NCBI RefSeq assembly: GCF_017312725.1 | Contig: NZ_BOPO01000021.1 | Coordinates: forward strand, 22,211-86,210 | Length of the DNA stretch: 64,000 nt | Source: Actinocatenispora comari | GTDB taxonomy: Bacteria; Actinomycetota; Actinomycetes; Mycobacteriales; Micromonosporaceae | Direction of reading: 5' to 3' | Part shown: one piece after another, positions 1 through 11,484 of the stretch | Position numbering within the stretch: the stretch's first letter is position 1 | Layout of the letters: each line of letters opens with the position of its first letter | Notes under the pieces: generated by a model | Told to the model about the DNA's origin: nothing | Seen by the model: only the letters and a program-made list of their open reading frames with translations | Databases searched by the model: none | Position numbers and translations under genes: made by a program

Positions 1-4
1 AGCG

Positions 5-427
5 GTGAGCGCCGACGCACCGCACCCCGTGGCGGTGAGCCGGGGCGCGCTGCACCACGTCGAGCTGTGGGTACCGGACCTGACCCGGGCGGCGCGCTCC
101 TGGGGCTGGCTGCTCGGCGAGCTGGGCTACACGCCGTACCAGCAGTGGCCGGCCGGGCGCTCTTGGCGGCTCGGCGCGACCTACCTGGTGCTGGAGCAGT
201 CGCCGGCGCTGACCGGTGACCGGCACGAGCGCACCGCGCCCGGATTGAACCACCTTGCCCTGCACACCGGTACCCCCGCGCAGGTCGACGCGCTGATGGC
301 GGCGGCGCCGGCACACGGCTGGTCACCGCTGTTCGCGGAGCGGTATCCGCACGCCGGCGGCCCGGACTGCCACGCCGGCTACCTGGCCGACCAGGACGGC
401 TACGAGGTCGAGCTGGTCGCCGGCTGA
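5..427 (+). CDS. VOC-family (glyoxalase-like) protein, possibly 5' incomplete
   Basis: A 140-residue single-domain protein of the vicinal oxygen chelate superfamily. The first beta strand reads LHHVELWVPDL (residues 17-26) and the C-terminus has the usual DQDGYEVELV ending. H18, H83 (in NHLALHT) and E136 sit where VOC metal ligands normally lie. The substrate cannot be read from sequence; members include glyoxalases, dioxygenases and drug-binding proteins. The GTG at 5 is the first in-frame start visible, but the frame is open to the window edge, so the true start may lie upstream. It converges on the DUF2550 gene, and a compact hairpin follows its stop. Confidence 0.75.
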   Translation: MSADAPHPVAVSRGALHHVELWVPDLTRAARSWGWLLGELGYTPYQQWPAGRSWRLGATYLVLEQSPALTGDRHERTAPGLNHLALHTGTPAQVDALMAAAPAHGWSPLFAERYPHAGGPDCHAGYLADQDGYEVELVAG

Positions 428-428
428 C

Positions 429-449
429 CGGCGAGCACCGCGCTCGCCG
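429..449 (+). terminator. Hairpin terminator after the VOC gene
   Basis: An 8-bp stem (429-436 with 442-449, CGGCGAGC/GCTCGCCG) and a 5-nt loop begin two bases after the stop codon. There is no T tract, as is usual for high-GC terminators. A second, wider 13-bp perfect inverted repeat (447-459 with 524-536) spans the rest of this convergent intergenic region and could serve the minus-strand DUF2550/atp transcript. Confidence 0.5.
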
Positions 450-536
450 CGGCGCCGGCGACACGGGTCAGGGCGAACCGGTCACCCGAGCCGCCGCGGG
501 CCGCTGCTCAGCGAGATACCCGGGCCGGCGCCGCGG

Positions 537-995
537 TCAGCTGGCCTGGTCGTCGGCGGGGAGGCCGAAACGACGCGAGGCCGCCCCGGGTGGGGCGGCC
601 TCGAGCCAGGACAGGAAACCGGTCAGCGCGCCTTCGGTCATGGCGACCTCGACGACGTCCCGGTCGTTGGCGCAACACAGCACGAGCGCGTCGGGCGGCA
701 GCACGAGCAGCTCAGGGCCGCCCGGTGGGCGGCGGGACCGGATCGCCAGCGTGCGCCGGGACAGCACCTCACGCGGCCGCATCGCCAGGCTGAACATCCG
801 GTACCACAGCAGCTGGTCGCCGGCGAAGCGGCCGAAGCCCGGCGCCCAACCGCGGCCCGGGATCCGGGCGGTCACCCGGACACTGACCTCGATCGTGCCG
901 CCGCGCCGGGCGATCAGCGCCCGGCGCAGGAACAGCAGGCCGAGCGCGACGAGCACGAGCAGGACACCGACGCCGATCGCCTCGAAGACTCGCAT
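537..995 (-). CDS. DUF2550 family membrane protein
   Basis: A 152-residue protein with one N-terminal transmembrane segment (about residues 6-25, IGVGVLLVLVALGLLFLRRA), followed by a mainly beta, Arg-rich cytoplasmic domain with no catalytic motif that I recognise. Length and sequence match the actinobacterial DUF2550 family, whose members often sit directly downstream of atpC, as here (16 bp apart). That fixed neighbourhood suggests co-transcription with the ATP synthase operon. The function is unknown; a role tied to membrane bioenergetics would be inference from position only. Confidence 0.8.
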   Translation of the reverse strand: MRVFEAIGVGVLLVLVALGLLFLRRALIARRGGTIEVSVRVTARIPGRGWAPGFGRFAGDQLLWYRMFSLAMRPREVLSRRTLAIRSRRPPGGPELLVLPPDALVLCCANDRDVVEVAMTEGALTGFLSWLEAAPPGAASRRFGLPADDQAS

Positions 996-1011
996 CGGTG
1001 CCCGGCCCTCG

Positions 1012-1302
1012 CTAGTGCGCGCCGGCCTCGGCCGGCTCGCCCAACTCGACCGTCTCGGCGAGCACCGTCACCCCGCGGCCGGTGACGGAGAGGAACCCGC
1101 CGTTGACCGTGTAGACCAGCTCTTCCTCGCCGTCGCGCTGGATCCGGACGGTGCCCGGGTCGGCCAGCTCACCGAGCAACGGCGCGTGACCGGGCAGGAC
1201 GCCCAGCTCGCCCTCGGTGGTGCGGGCGATGAGCATCTTCGCCTCGCCGGTCCAGACTTTCTGCTCGACCGCGACGAGCTCGACGTGCAGTGGGTCGGCC
1301 AC
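1012..1302 (-). CDS. atpC: F1Fo ATP synthase epsilon subunit
   Basis: A 96-residue epsilon subunit of the F1 central stalk, which couples gamma rotation to catalysis and can inhibit ATP hydrolysis. The N-terminal beta-barrel domain is clear: LHVELVAVEQKVWTGEAKML, then LGVLPGHAPLLGEL (residues about 32-45). At 96 residues it is short: it lacks most of the C-terminal helical hairpin found in E. coli epsilon (about 139 residues), as in other short actinobacterial versions. It is the last atp gene but lies 241 bp from atpD, with a hairpin between them, rather than overlapping it. Confidence 0.95.
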   Translation of the reverse strand: MADPLHVELVAVEQKVWTGEAKMLIARTTEGELGVLPGHAPLLGELADPGTVRIQRDGEEELVYTVNGGFLSVTGRGVTVLAETVELGEPAEAGAH

Positions 1303-1485
1303 CGGCTTCTCCTAGACGCAACGGGGATGTGACAAGGAATTCTAATGCGTGACCGCCGGCACGCGGCGGGCACCCCAGACGCGGAAACAGTGACGCACCG
1401 CACTTTGCGGCACCACCCAGGGTGTCGTGTTCGCCCTGTGCAACCGGCAGGTACCGGCTGCCGGGCGAGCACCGTGCTGACGCGG

Positions 1486-1520
1486 TTCGGGCCGGTGCCC
1501 ACGAGGGACACCGGCCCGAA
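1486..1520 (-). other. Intercistronic hairpin between atpD and atpC
   Basis: A perfect 12-bp inverted repeat (TTCGGGCCGGTG at 1486-1497, CACCGGCCCGAA at 1509-1520) lies 24 bp after the atpD stop. The stem can extend inward by CCC/GGG around an A bulge. No U tract follows on the minus strand. It could be a partial terminator, a 3'-end stabiliser of the upstream mRNA, or a processing site that lowers epsilon expression relative to beta. The rest of 1303-1543 holds no gene that I can support. Confidence 0.5.
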
Positions 1521-1543
1521 CCAGGTGGTACCGCGGCGCAGAA

Positions 1544-3918
<2,375 letters not shown>

Positions 3919-3921
3919 GGG

Positions 3922-5568
3922 TTACTTCTTCTCCGCCGACGGGACGTACTTCTGCACCGTCTCCTGGCCCTCGGCGCCCTCGGCCAGCGCCTCCGCCGGC
4001 GCCTCGTTCACCTTCAGCTCGTCGCTGCCGGCGAGGAAGTTCTGGGTGAACTTCGCGACCGCGGACTCCAGCGTGTTGGCGGCGTCGTCCGACATCGCAC
4101 CGGTGCTGGCGATCTCGTCCAGCACGACCTTGTGGTTGTGCCGCAGGTAGCCGAGGAACTCGCGCTCGAACCGGCCGACGTCGGAGACCGGCACGCTGTC
4201 CAGCTTGCCGGTGGTCCCCGACCAGATCGAGACGACCTCCTCCTCGTACGGGAAGGGGTTCGACTCGTCCTGCTTGAGCAGCTCGGTCAGCCGGGCACCG
4301 CGGTCCAGCTGGGCCCGCGAGGTGCGGTCCAGGTCGGACGCGAAGGCGGCGAACGCCTCCAGGTCGCGGTACTGCGCCAGGTCGAGCTTGAGCCGGCCGG
4401 ACACCTTCTTGATCGCCTTGCGCTGCGCGGCCGTGCCGACCCGGGACACCGAGGTACCGACGTTGATGGCCGGCTTGGTGCCCGCGTTGAACAGGTCGGC
4501 CTCGAGGTAGATCTGGCCGTCGGTGATCGAGATGACGTTGGTCGGGATGTACGCGGAGACGTCGCCGGCCTTGGTCTCGATGATCGGCAGCCCGGTCATC
4601 GAACCCGCGCCCAGCTCGTCGGACAGCTTCGCGCACCGCTCCAGCAGCCGGGAGTGCAGGTAGAACACGTCGCCCGGGTAGGCCTCGCGGCCCGGCGGCC
4701 GGCGCAGCAGCAGCGACACCGCGCGGTACGCCTCGGCCTGCTTGGTCAGGTCGTCGAACACGATCAGCACGTGCTTGCCGTTGTACATCCAGTGCTGGCC
4801 GATGCTCGACCCGGTGTAGGGCGCGATGTACTTGAAGCCGGCCGGGTCGGACGCCGGGGCCGCCACGATCGTGGTGTACTCCAGCGCGCCGGCCTCTTCC
4901 AGCTTGCCCTTGACCGTGGCGATCGTGGACGCCTTCTGGCCGATCGCGACGTAGATGCAGCGCACCTGCTGCTGCGGGTCGCCGGTCTTCCAGTTGGCGC
5001 GCTGGTTGATGATCGTGTCGATGGCGACCGTGGTCTTGCCGGTCTGCCGGTCGCCGATGATCAGCTCACGCTGGCCCCGGCCGACCGGGATCATGCCGTC
5101 GATCGCCTTGATGCCGGTCTGCAGCGGCTCCTCGACCGGCTGCCGCGACATCACGTTCGGAGCCTGCAGCTCCAGCTCGCGGAAGCCCTCGTTCTCGATG
5201 TCGCCGAGGCCGTCCATCGGGCGACCCAGCGGGTCCACCACGCGACCGAGGAACGCGTCGCCGACCGGCACCGACAGCACCCGGCCGGTGCGCCGGACCG
5301 TCTGGCCCTCCTCGATGCCGGCGTACTCACCGAGCACGACCACGCCGATCTCGCGCGTCTCCAGGTTCAGCGCCAGACCCAGCGTGCCGTCCTCGAACTC
5401 GAGCAGCTCGTTGGCCATGGTCGAGGGCAGCCCCTCGACCTGGGCGATGCCATCACCGGCAGTGGTGACGACACCGACTTCCTCGCGGGAGATCTCCGGT
5501 GTATAGGAGGAGACGTAGCGCTCGAGTGCGCCACGGATCTCCTCCGAGGAGATGGTCAGCTCGGCCAT
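3922..5568 (-). CDS. atpA: F1Fo ATP synthase alpha subunit
   Basis: The 548-residue alpha subunit carries the non-catalytic nucleotide sites of F1. The P-loop GDRQTGKT is at about residues 172-179, and the arginine-finger region ([14 protein letters not shown]) is intact. I place the start at the ATG giving [10 protein letters not shown], preceded by a GAGGA ribosome site; the open frame upstream to 5688 is not family-like. The C-terminus is extended by about 40 residues ([17 protein letters not shown]...), as in other actinobacteria. Unlike its neighbours it is 201 bp from the gene before it (atpH). Confidence 0.97.
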   Translation of the reverse strand: MAELTISSEEIRGALERYVSSYTPEISREEVGVVTTAGDGIAQVEGLPSTMANELLEFEDGTLGLALNLETREIGVVVLGEYAGIEEGQTVRRTGRVLSVPVGDAFLGRVVDPLGRPMDGLGDIENEGFRELELQAPNVMSRQPVEEPLQTGIKAIDGMIPVGRGQRELIIGDRQTGKTTVAIDTIINQRANWKTGDPQQQVRCIYVAIGQKASTIATVKGKLEEAGALEYTTIVAAPASDPAGFKYIAPYTGSSIGQHWMYNGKHVLIVFDDLTKQAEAYRAVSLLLRRPPGREAYPGDVFYLHSRLLERCAKLSDELGAGSMTGLPIIETKAGDVSAYIPTNVISITDGQIYLEADLFNAGTKPAINVGTSVSRVGTAAQRKAIKKVSGRLKLDLAQYRDLEAFAAFASDLDRTSRAQLDRGARLTELLKQDESNPFPYEEEVVSIWSGTTGKLDSVPVSDVGRFEREFLGYLRHNHKVVLDEIASTGAMSDDAANTLESAVAKFTQNFLAGSDELKVNEAPAEALAEGAEGQETVQKYVPSAEKK

Positions 5569-5672
5569 CTTTGCCAGTCCTCGTCCCTTGGTCCTATCGG
5601 TGGGTCCGGGCGCGACGCCGGGGGATCGGCTCCGGACTCGGCCACCTGTGCGGGTGATACATCGCCAAACGT

Positions 5673-5747
5673 GGTGGCCGGGGGCCACCGATGCCGGCGG
5701 CCGGGGCCACCGGATTTCTCGTCGTCCGGCGACCTGCCGGCCGCCGG
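5673..5747 (-). other. Stem-loops in the atpH-atpA intergenic region
   Basis: The 201-bp gap between atpH and atpA contains a 7-bp hairpin (5673-5679 with 5683-5689, GGTGGCC/GGCCACC, GGG loop). Next to it is an 11-bp perfect inverted repeat (5694-5704 with 5737-5747, CCGGCGGCCGG/CCGGCCGCCGG). They lie between subunits needed in different amounts (delta 1, alpha 3), so differential mRNA stability or an internal promoter are both possible. No coding sequence is supported here. Confidence 0.4.
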
Positions 5748-5769
5748 TGTGGTTGCGCCGCGCGCCCGG

Positions 5770-6591
5770 TCAGCGCCGGGTCAGCGCGGTGCGTGTCTCG
5801 TTGATCCGCCGAAGGATGGTCCCGTCGTACAGATCGGAGCCGACCTGCACGCTCATCCCACCGAGGATCCGCGGGTTGACGGACACCTTCAGCGCGATCT
5901 CTCGACCGTATATCCGCCGCAGGGCGGCAGCCAGCCGATCGAGATCACCGTCGGACAGCTCCGCCGCGACCGTCACGTACCCGATCTCGTGGTCCCGCCG
6001 GCTCGCGGCCAGCTCGACCAGCCGGGTCAGCGCCGACTCGAAGCCGCGCCCGCCGAAACCGGTCAGAGCCAGCTCGGCCAGTCGCAGGGTGACCGCGGAG
6101 ACCTTGCCGGACAACAGCGACGACACCAGCTCGGCGCGCTGCACCGGGTCGGCGGTGGCGTCACCGAGCACGGCGGCGAGACGCTCCTGACCGGCCACGA
6201 TCTGGCCGAACCGGAACAACTCGTCCTCCACCTCGGCCAGCGCACCATCCCGCTCCGCCGAGGCGAGCAACGCCTCGACCCCGAGCAGCTCGGTGCCGTC
6301 GAGCAGGGCGCTGGCGCTCGACCAGCGGCCGGCGACGAGCACCCCGAACAGGGTCCGGGTGCCCTCCGACAGCTGCTTGCCGAACAGCGAGTTCGCCAGT
6401 CCAGCGCGGTCCTCGCCCGGCCGGGCCGGGTCGGACAGCGCCCGGCGCAGCCGCGGCTCGGCGGACAGCAGCTTCGCGATCGCGAGTAGCTCGTCGGCGA
6501 CCGTGGCCAGCGTCTCCGCCTTGGCCCGCTTGGCGTACGTGTTCAGCCGGTCGACCGCCGCGCCGAACGCCTCACGGCTCGCCGCCTCCAT
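5770..6591 (-). CDS. atpH: F1Fo ATP synthase delta subunit
   Basis: A 273-residue peripheral-stalk delta (OSCP-like) subunit linking F1 to the b subunit. The C-terminal signature is visible in LSDGDLDRLAAALRRIYG and VNPRILGGMSVQVG (about residues 210-255). It is about 95 residues longer than E. coli delta (177); actinobacterial delta subunits commonly carry such an extended N-terminal region. Its ATG overlaps the atpF stop by one base (TGATG), which implies translational coupling. Confidence 0.93.
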   Translation of the reverse strand: MEAASREAFGAAVDRLNTYAKRAKAETLATVADELLAIAKLLSAEPRLRRALSDPARPGEDRAGLANSLFGKQLSEGTRTLFGVLVAGRWSSASALLDGTELLGVEALLASAERDGALAEVEDELFRFGQIVAGQERLAAVLGDATADPVQRAELVSSLLSGKVSAVTLRLAELALTGFGGRGFESALTRLVELAASRRDHEIGYVTVAAELSDGDLDRLAAALRRIYGREIALKVSVNPRILGGMSVQVGSDLYDGTILRRINETRTALTRR

Positions 6592-7145
6592 CAGCGACGC
6601 CCCGCGGCGCCGGTGCTGGCCCGGCCGTCCGCCTCGATCTCGGTCAGGAACCGGTCGACGGTGCCACGCCGCTGCGCCTCGTCGGCGAGCGACTCGCCCA
6701 CGATCCGGCCGGCCAGATCGACTGCGAGCGAACCGATGTCGGAGCGCAGCTCGCGGATCAGCGTCTGCCGCTCGGCGGCGAGCTGCTCCTTGCCGACCGC
6801 GATCACGCGGTCGCGCTCCTCGTTCGCCTTGGCCAGCATCTCGTCCCGGATCGCCGCGGCGTCGGCACGCGCCTCGTCACGGATCCCGGCGGCCTCGGTG
6901 CGGGCCTCGGCGAGCTGCTCGCGGTACTGCTCGAGGAGCTGGTTGGCCTCGGCCTGAGCCTGCTCGGCCCGCTTCAGCCCGCCCTCGATCGCGTCCACGC
7001 GGGCCCGGAAGGTCTCTTCCATCCGCGGGAACACGAACTTCATGAGGACGAAGCAGACTGCGGCGAACGCGATCAGCCCGACGATGATCTCGGACCAGAC
7101 CGGCATCAGGATCTGAGCGCCGCCCTCTGCTGCGAGGTGTTTCAT
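6591..7145 (-). CDS. atpF: F1Fo ATP synthase subunit b
   Basis: The 184-residue peripheral-stalk subunit b. One membrane helix (about residues 16-37, VWSEIIVGLIAFAAVCFVLM) is followed by a long charged, Ala/Glu/Arg-rich helix (EETFRARVDAIEGGLKRAEQ onward) that forms the dimeric stator. Length and layout are normal. It overlaps atpH by one base and lies 36 bp after atpE. Confidence 0.94.
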   Translation of the reverse strand: MKHLAAEGGAQILMPVWSEIIVGLIAFAAVCFVLMKFVFPRMEETFRARVDAIEGGLKRAEQAQAEANQLLEQYREQLAEARTEAAGIRDEARADAAAIRDEMLAKANEERDRVIAVGKEQLAAERQTLIRELRSDIGSLAVDLAGRIVGESLADEAQRRGTVDRFLTEIEADGRASTGAAGRR

Positions 7146-7181
7146 GGCTTACTCCCGATGGGTTGTCGGACGGTCTGGACG

Positions 7182-7424
<243 letters not shown>

Positions 7425-7523
7425 CTACCCGCGTGACCTTCACGCGGAGGCTTGGTTTGGTCTCTCGGTCGTACAGGGTGGAACGGAGCGCCGGTGCCCG
7501 GCGCAGCGGAGCTCACATGCGAA

Positions 7524-8312
7524 TCAGTGCTCGTCCGCGAGCGAGCTCTCGACGTAGCTCGCGGTCAGGATCACGAACACGTATGCCTGCAGGGCGGCGA
7601 CGATCAACTCGAAGAACGTCATGATGATCGCCATCGCCCAGGAGACGACGGACAGCGGCCGGAAGAAGACTGTCTGCGCGTTCATCAGGGCGACCCCGCC
7701 CAGCGTGAACACCAGCAGCAGCAGGTGGCCGGCGAACATGTTGGCGAACAACCGGACCGCCAGCGTGACCGGGCGGGTCAGGAAGTTCTGCACGAACTCG
7801 ATCGGCACGAGCAGGAAGTGCATCGGCCACGGCACGCCCGGCAGGATCAGGGTGTGCTTGATGTAGCCGAAGAAGCCGTGCTTCCGGATGCCCAGGTACA
7901 GGAACATCACGTAGGTGATGGCCGTCAGGAACATCGGGAAGGAGATGTGCGAGTTCGGCGAGATCTGCAGGAACGGAATGATCCCGAAGAAGTTCATCAC
8001 GATGATGAACAGGAACAGCGTGGTCAGGTAGGGCGCGAAGCGCAGCCCTCGCTTCGCACCGATCACCTCGGTGGCGACGCCGTCGCGCACGAACCCGTAC
8101 ATCGACTCGGCCATCCACTGTGTCTTAGTAGGCACGAGTTTGGGCTTGCGATATGCCACGAGGAAGAACACGATGATGAGCGCCGCTGCCAACCAAGCCA
8201 GGATCGTCACCTTCGTGACGGCTTGGCCGAGCCCTGGAACGAGACCCTCGAAGTCGAAGTCCTTGACGCCAGGTGGGAAATCACTGGCCAGGATCGCCGG
8301 CTCTCCAGCCAC
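7524..8312 (-). CDS. atpB: F1Fo ATP synthase subunit a
   Basis: The 262-residue Fo subunit a forms the proton half-channels. The stator arginine is R187 in TLAVRLFANMFAGH, and MNFFGIIPF and the C-terminal LQAYVFVILTA helix are typical. I choose the GTG at 8312 (VAGEPAIL...) because an AAGGGTGG ribosome site sits just upstream. The open frame extends to 8426, but that part overlaps the atpI-like gene and is not family-like. It lies 14 bp after that gene. Confidence 0.93.
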   Translation of the reverse strand: MAGEPAILASDFPPGVKDFDFEGLVPGLGQAVTKVTILAWLAAALIIVFFLVAYRKPKLVPTKTQWMAESMYGFVRDGVATEVIGAKRGLRFAPYLTTLFLFIIVMNFFGIIPFLQISPNSHISFPMFLTAITYVMFLYLGIRKHGFFGYIKHTLILPGVPWPMHFLLVPIEFVQNFLTRPVTLAVRLFANMFAGHLLLLVFTLGGVALMNAQTVFFRPLSVVSWAMAIIMTFFELIVAALQAYVFVILTASYVESSLADEH

Positions 8313-8326
8313 CGAACCACCCTTCG

Positions 8327-8557
8327 CTAACTGCTGCCAAGTCGTTTGACGATCAGGTAGATCGCCGCGGCTGCGCCGACCAGCATGCCGACCACGAGGC
8401 CGATGTGGGAGGGAATCCCCAGCCACCAGTCGACGAGCCCACCGATCACCGCCCAGACGGCGACGCCGCTGAGCAGATGACCCGTGGCCATCCAGCCTGT
8501 CTCCATGCCCGCGGCTGCGCCTTCGGGCTTGGTGGCAGGCTGCTGCTTGCTGGTCAT
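8327..8557 (-). CDS. AtpZ/AtpI-family small membrane protein
   Basis: A 76-residue protein with two predicted membrane helices (about residues 27-45 and 50-70: GVAVWAVIGGLVDWWLG and GLVVGMLVGAAAAIYLIVKRL). Size, topology and position directly before atpB match the AtpZ/AtpI group, which helps c-ring assembly or Mg2+ supply to the ATP synthase. It starts the compact part of the operon and probably shares the operon promoter. Confidence 0.8.
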   Translation of the reverse strand: MTSKQQPATKPEGAAAGMETGWMATGHLLSGVAVWAVIGGLVDWWLGIPSHIGLVVGMLVGAAAAIYLIVKRLGSS

Positions 8558-8627
8558 GATGGGGATGACGGTATCAGCCGGTCAGCGGCGCACCGCATCG
8601 ACCCCCGGTGATGGGACCAGGGGTTAC

Positions 8628-9146
8628 TCAGCGGTTGGTGGTCGGCGCGGCCGAGGGGTCCACGGCCGGTTCCACGTATGGGATCTTGGCGTGCCACGTC
8701 CAGGCGGCCTGGGCCGCGGACCACGTTAGCGCAGCGGCGACGATCGCAAGGCCCATCGGCGCAAGCCCTAACCAGCCCGTTGCATTCAGGGCCAGCATGA
8801 ACATCCCGAGAAACAGGAATTTCACCACATACACGGTCAGGCCGACCGGCAGCACGAGCCTCGGGTTGACCCGGTCGGCCCAGGCGATGGCCAGGCTGGA
8901 CAGCACGTAGCTGACCGCGACCAGCCCGACCCCGGCCGCCACCCCGGCCACGCCCACCGCACCCCGCAGCGGCGCGGCGACCGCGGCGCCGACGATCAGC
9001 AGCCCCGCCAGCGCCAGCAACGGCACCGGCAGATGACGCAGCCGGGGCAGTCGACTGCCACCCGGCCGGGAAGAACGCGCGGTGTTGCGGCCCGCCACCT
9101 CACTGCTCAGCACAATGCCGCCCAGCGTACCCGGCCGACCCGGCAC
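8628..9146 (-). CDS. Probable ATP synthase protein I-like membrane protein
   Basis: A 172-residue membrane protein with about four hydrophobic segments (VPLLALAGLLIVGAAVAA, VGLVAVSYVLSSLAIA, LVLPVGLTVYVVKFLFLG, and LAIVAAALTWSAAQAAWTW). It ends in a short polar tail. Place and topology suggest the AtpI-like proteins found upstream of atpB in actinobacteria, but I see no diagnostic motif. The GTG at 9146 gives the longest form; a GTG at 9113 (VLSSEVAG...) is equally possible, and neither has a good ribosome site. Confidence 0.65.
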   Translation of the reverse strand: MPGRPGTLGGIVLSSEVAGRNTARSSRPGGSRLPRLRHLPVPLLALAGLLIVGAAVAAPLRGAVGVAGVAAGVGLVAVSYVLSSLAIAWADRVNPRLVLPVGLTVYVVKFLFLGMFMLALNATGWLGLAPMGLAIVAAALTWSAAQAAWTWHAKIPYVEPAVDPSAAPTTNR

Positions 9147-9161
9147 ACCGGCCGACGCCGC

Positions 9162-9788
9162 TCACCGACCGGTGAGGATGCGCACCAGCTTGCGCAGCGG
9201 CAGTTCGATGTCGTCGGCGATCCGGTCGAAGAACCGGTCACCCAGGCCCCACGGGTCGTCGAGGTCGTCGTCCGGGCCGGGGCCGGTACCGCCGCGCGCC
9301 TTGTTGGCCGCGGCGACCAGCGCCACTCCCCTGGTCATCGTCTGCGCCGGGGTCGGCGCCGCCGGCGGCAACTGATCGGCGTCCACCTCGTGCAGCAGCC
9401 GGCCGAACTCGCAGACGGTGAACGTCCGGTCGGCCGCGTCCGGCCGCAGCGCGGCCACGTAGCTCGCCTGCTCGCCGGTCGCGGTGAGGATCAGCTCGGA
9501 GGCGTCGATGTGCTCGCCGTGCAGCTGCCGGGCGGTGAACCCGGACGGGTCACCGCCGCGCGCGGCGACCTGCCGCGCCGCCGGCGGGTTCATCTGCTCG
9601 CCGGCGTGCCAGCCACCGGTGCCGGCGCTGTGGCTGTACAGCAGGGCCGGCGGGGCCGGGTCGGTCGGGCCGAGCAGGTCGGCCAGCCGGGCGGTCAGCA
9701 GCCGCTCCGCCATCGGCGAGCGGCAGATGTTGCCCATGCACACGTGCAGCACCGAGAACGGCGGCTGCCTCACCTCGGGATCGGCCAC
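9162..9788 (-). CDS. Low-molecular-weight protein-tyrosine phosphatase family
   Basis: A 208-residue cytoplasmic phosphatase of the LMW-PTP/arsenate reductase fold. The P-loop signature C-x5-R is seen as HVCMGNICRSPMAE (C17, R23), and the general-acid Asp lies in the late DDLDDPWG motif. I choose the GTG at 9788 because an AGGAGG site lies 5 nt upstream; the frame extends nine codons further. It sits 50 bp after the Sua5-family gene. Substrates could include tyrosine-phosphorylated proteins or arginine-phosphate-type targets; sequence does not tell. Confidence 0.88.
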   Translation of the reverse strand: MADPEVRQPPFSVLHVCMGNICRSPMAERLLTARLADLLGPTDPAPPALLYSHSAGTGGWHAGEQMNPPAARQVAARGGDPSGFTARQLHGEHIDASELILTATGEQASYVAALRPDAADRTFTVCEFGRLLHEVDADQLPPAAPTPAQTMTRGVALVAAANKARGGTGPGPDDDLDDPWGLGDRFFDRIADDIELPLRKLVRILTGR

Positions 9789-9838
9789 GTCATCCTCCTG
9801 TCCTCCCACCCGCACTCCATCCTGCCCGCACCGGGCCG

Positions 9839-10492
9839 CTACGAGGCGGACACCGAGTCGGTCAGATCCGGCAGCAGGCCGCGCAGTTCGGCGGCCGGGA
9901 CCGCGCCGGCCCGGATCAGCCGCGGCGGCGACGAGGCGAGATCGAGCACCGTGGAGGCGACCCCGCCGGTACTCGCGCCGGCCTCCAGGTAGGTGGCCAC
10001 CGCGTCGCCCAGCTGATCCCGGGCACCGGCGGCGGTGGCCGCGGGCGCGACCCCGGTGCGGTTGGCGCTGGAGGTGGCGAGCGGGCCGGTCTGGCGCAAC
10101 AGCTCCAGGGTGATCTCGTCGGCCGGCATCCGCACCCCGACGGTACCGCCGGTGTCACCGATGTCCCAGGTCAACTCGGGCGCGTGCGGCACCACGATGG
10201 TCAGCCCACCCGGCCAGTACCGGTCCGCGAGCGCGTGCGCGACCGGCGGCGCCGCGGGCGCCAGCTTCGCCAGCTGCTCCGGCTCACCGACCAGTACCGG
10301 TGGCGGCATGGCCCGGCCGCGCCCCTTCGCGGCGAGCAGCGCGCGCACCGCGGCCGGGTCGAACGCGTCGGCGGAGATCCCGTACACCGTGTCGGTGGGC
10401 AACACGACCAGCCCGCCAGCGCGGATGGTGGCGGCCGCGGCGGCCAGGCCGGCGGCGCGGCCCGCCTCGGTGCGGCAGTCGTACAACGTCAC
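9839..10492 (-). CDS. Sua5/YciO/YrdC family L-threonylcarbamoyladenylate synthase
   Basis: A 217-residue enzyme that makes threonylcarbamoyl-AMP from threonine, bicarbonate and ATP for the t6A37 modification of ANN-decoding tRNAs. The signature GGLVVLPTDTVYGISADAF is near residues 27-45, and the ATP-binding part includes PLATSSANRTG. The GTG at 10492 overlaps the prmC stop (GTGA), an actinobacterial arrangement that suggests coupling; a GTG six codons upstream is possible. Neighbouring prfA and prmC also serve translation. Confidence 0.92.
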   Translation of the reverse strand: MTLYDCRTEAGRAAGLAAAAATIRAGGLVVLPTDTVYGISADAFDPAAVRALLAAKGRGRAMPPPVLVGEPEQLAKLAPAAPPVAHALADRYWPGGLTIVVPHAPELTWDIGDTGGTVGVRMPADEITLELLRQTGPLATSSANRTGVAPAATAAGARDQLGDAVATYLEAGASTGGVASTVLDLASSPPRLIRAGAVPAAELRGLLPDLTDSVSAS

Positions 10493-11412
10493 GAGGGTGC
10501 AGTCTTCCACCCCGCCGATGGGCACCGGGCGGTGGAGTACCGGTCCCGGCCGGCGAGGTCGCGGTGGTCGGCGACGTCGGCGTACCCGGCGGCGACCAGC
10601 AGCCGCGGCACCGCCGTGCCGTGCGTGTCGTCGTGTTCGAGCACCAGCGCGCCGCCGGGCCGCAGCAGCCGGGCCGCCTGCCGGATCAGTGGCCGGATCA
10701 CCGCGAGTCCGTCGGCCCCGCCGTACAGCGCGCGGTCCGGGTCGGCGCCGGCCACGTCGGGCGGCAGCGGCGTACCGGCCGGCACGTACGGCGGGTTGGT
10801 CAGCACCAGGTCGACGGTGCCGGCCAGCTCGGGCAGCAGCGGGTCGGTGGTGACGTCGGCGTCGACCACCCGTACCGGTGGGTCGCCGGCCGCCTGCCGG
10901 GCCCGCGCGTTGGCGCGCAGGTAGCGCAGCGCGGCCGGGTCGTGCTCGACCAGTACCACCCGGGCGGTCGGCGTCTCGTTCGCCATGGCGAGGCCGAGCG
11001 CGCCGGAACCGGCGCACAGGTCGACCACCAGCGGGTCGGGCCGGCTCAGCAGCGCCCGGCCGGCGTCGACCAGCAGCTCGGTCTCCGGGCGGGGTACGAA
11101 CACGCCCGGCCCGACCGTGAGCTCCAGGTGACGGAAGTAGGCAACCCCGGTGAGGTGCTGCAGCGGCGTGCCGGCGGCCCGCCGCGCCACCAGCTCGTCG
11201 AGCTCGTCCCGATCGGCCCGGCCGAGGTCGTCGAGCAGCGCCAACCTGCCCCGGGTAACGCCCAGTACGTGCGCGGCGAGCAGTTCGGCGTCGACGCGCG
11301 GGGTCGGCAGCCCGGCCGCCTCGAGAAGTCGGGCAGCGCTGGCCAGAACGACCCTCGCTGGCGTACGGTCTGGCGTATCCGGAGCGCTACCGATCCGGTC
11401 TTCTCGTTGCAC
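10489..11412 (-). CDS. prmC: Peptide chain release factor N5-glutamine methyltransferase
   Basis: A 307-residue SAM-dependent enzyme that methylates the GGQ glutamine of release factors. The family's PRPETE motif is at 108-113, the SAM-binding DLCAGSGALG at 131-140, and the catalytic NPPY at 206-209. The GTG at 11412 gives a normal-length protein; the open frame further upstream is antisense to the diguanylate cyclase gene and is not real. Its usual partner prfA is separated from it here by that inserted gene. Confidence 0.92.
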   Translation of the reverse strand: MQREDRIGSAPDTPDRTPARVVLASAARLLEAAGLPTPRVDAELLAAHVLGVTRGRLALLDDLGRADRDELDELVARRAAGTPLQHLTGVAYFRHLELTVGPGVFVPRPETELLVDAGRALLSRPDPLVVDLCAGSGALGLAMANETPTARVVLVEHDPAALRYLRANARARQAAGDPPVRVVDADVTTDPLLPELAGTVDLVLTNPPYVPAGTPLPPDVAGADPDRALYGGADGLAVIRPLIRQAARLLRPGGALVLEHDDTHGTAVPRLLVAAGYADVADHRDLAGRDRYSTARCPSAGWKTAPS

Positions 11413-11484
11413 GCATCCATCATCCACGCCGGACCGCGCCGGGCCGTGCGGCAGGTCGGATGGACAGCCGGGGGAGGTCGCAGC

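Noticed and set aside
9839..11017. 392-codon frame extending the Sua5 gene upstream
   Set aside because: The first 175 codons are an Arg/Gly-rich shadow of prmC in another frame. Family similarity begins at the GTG at 10492 (or at 10510).
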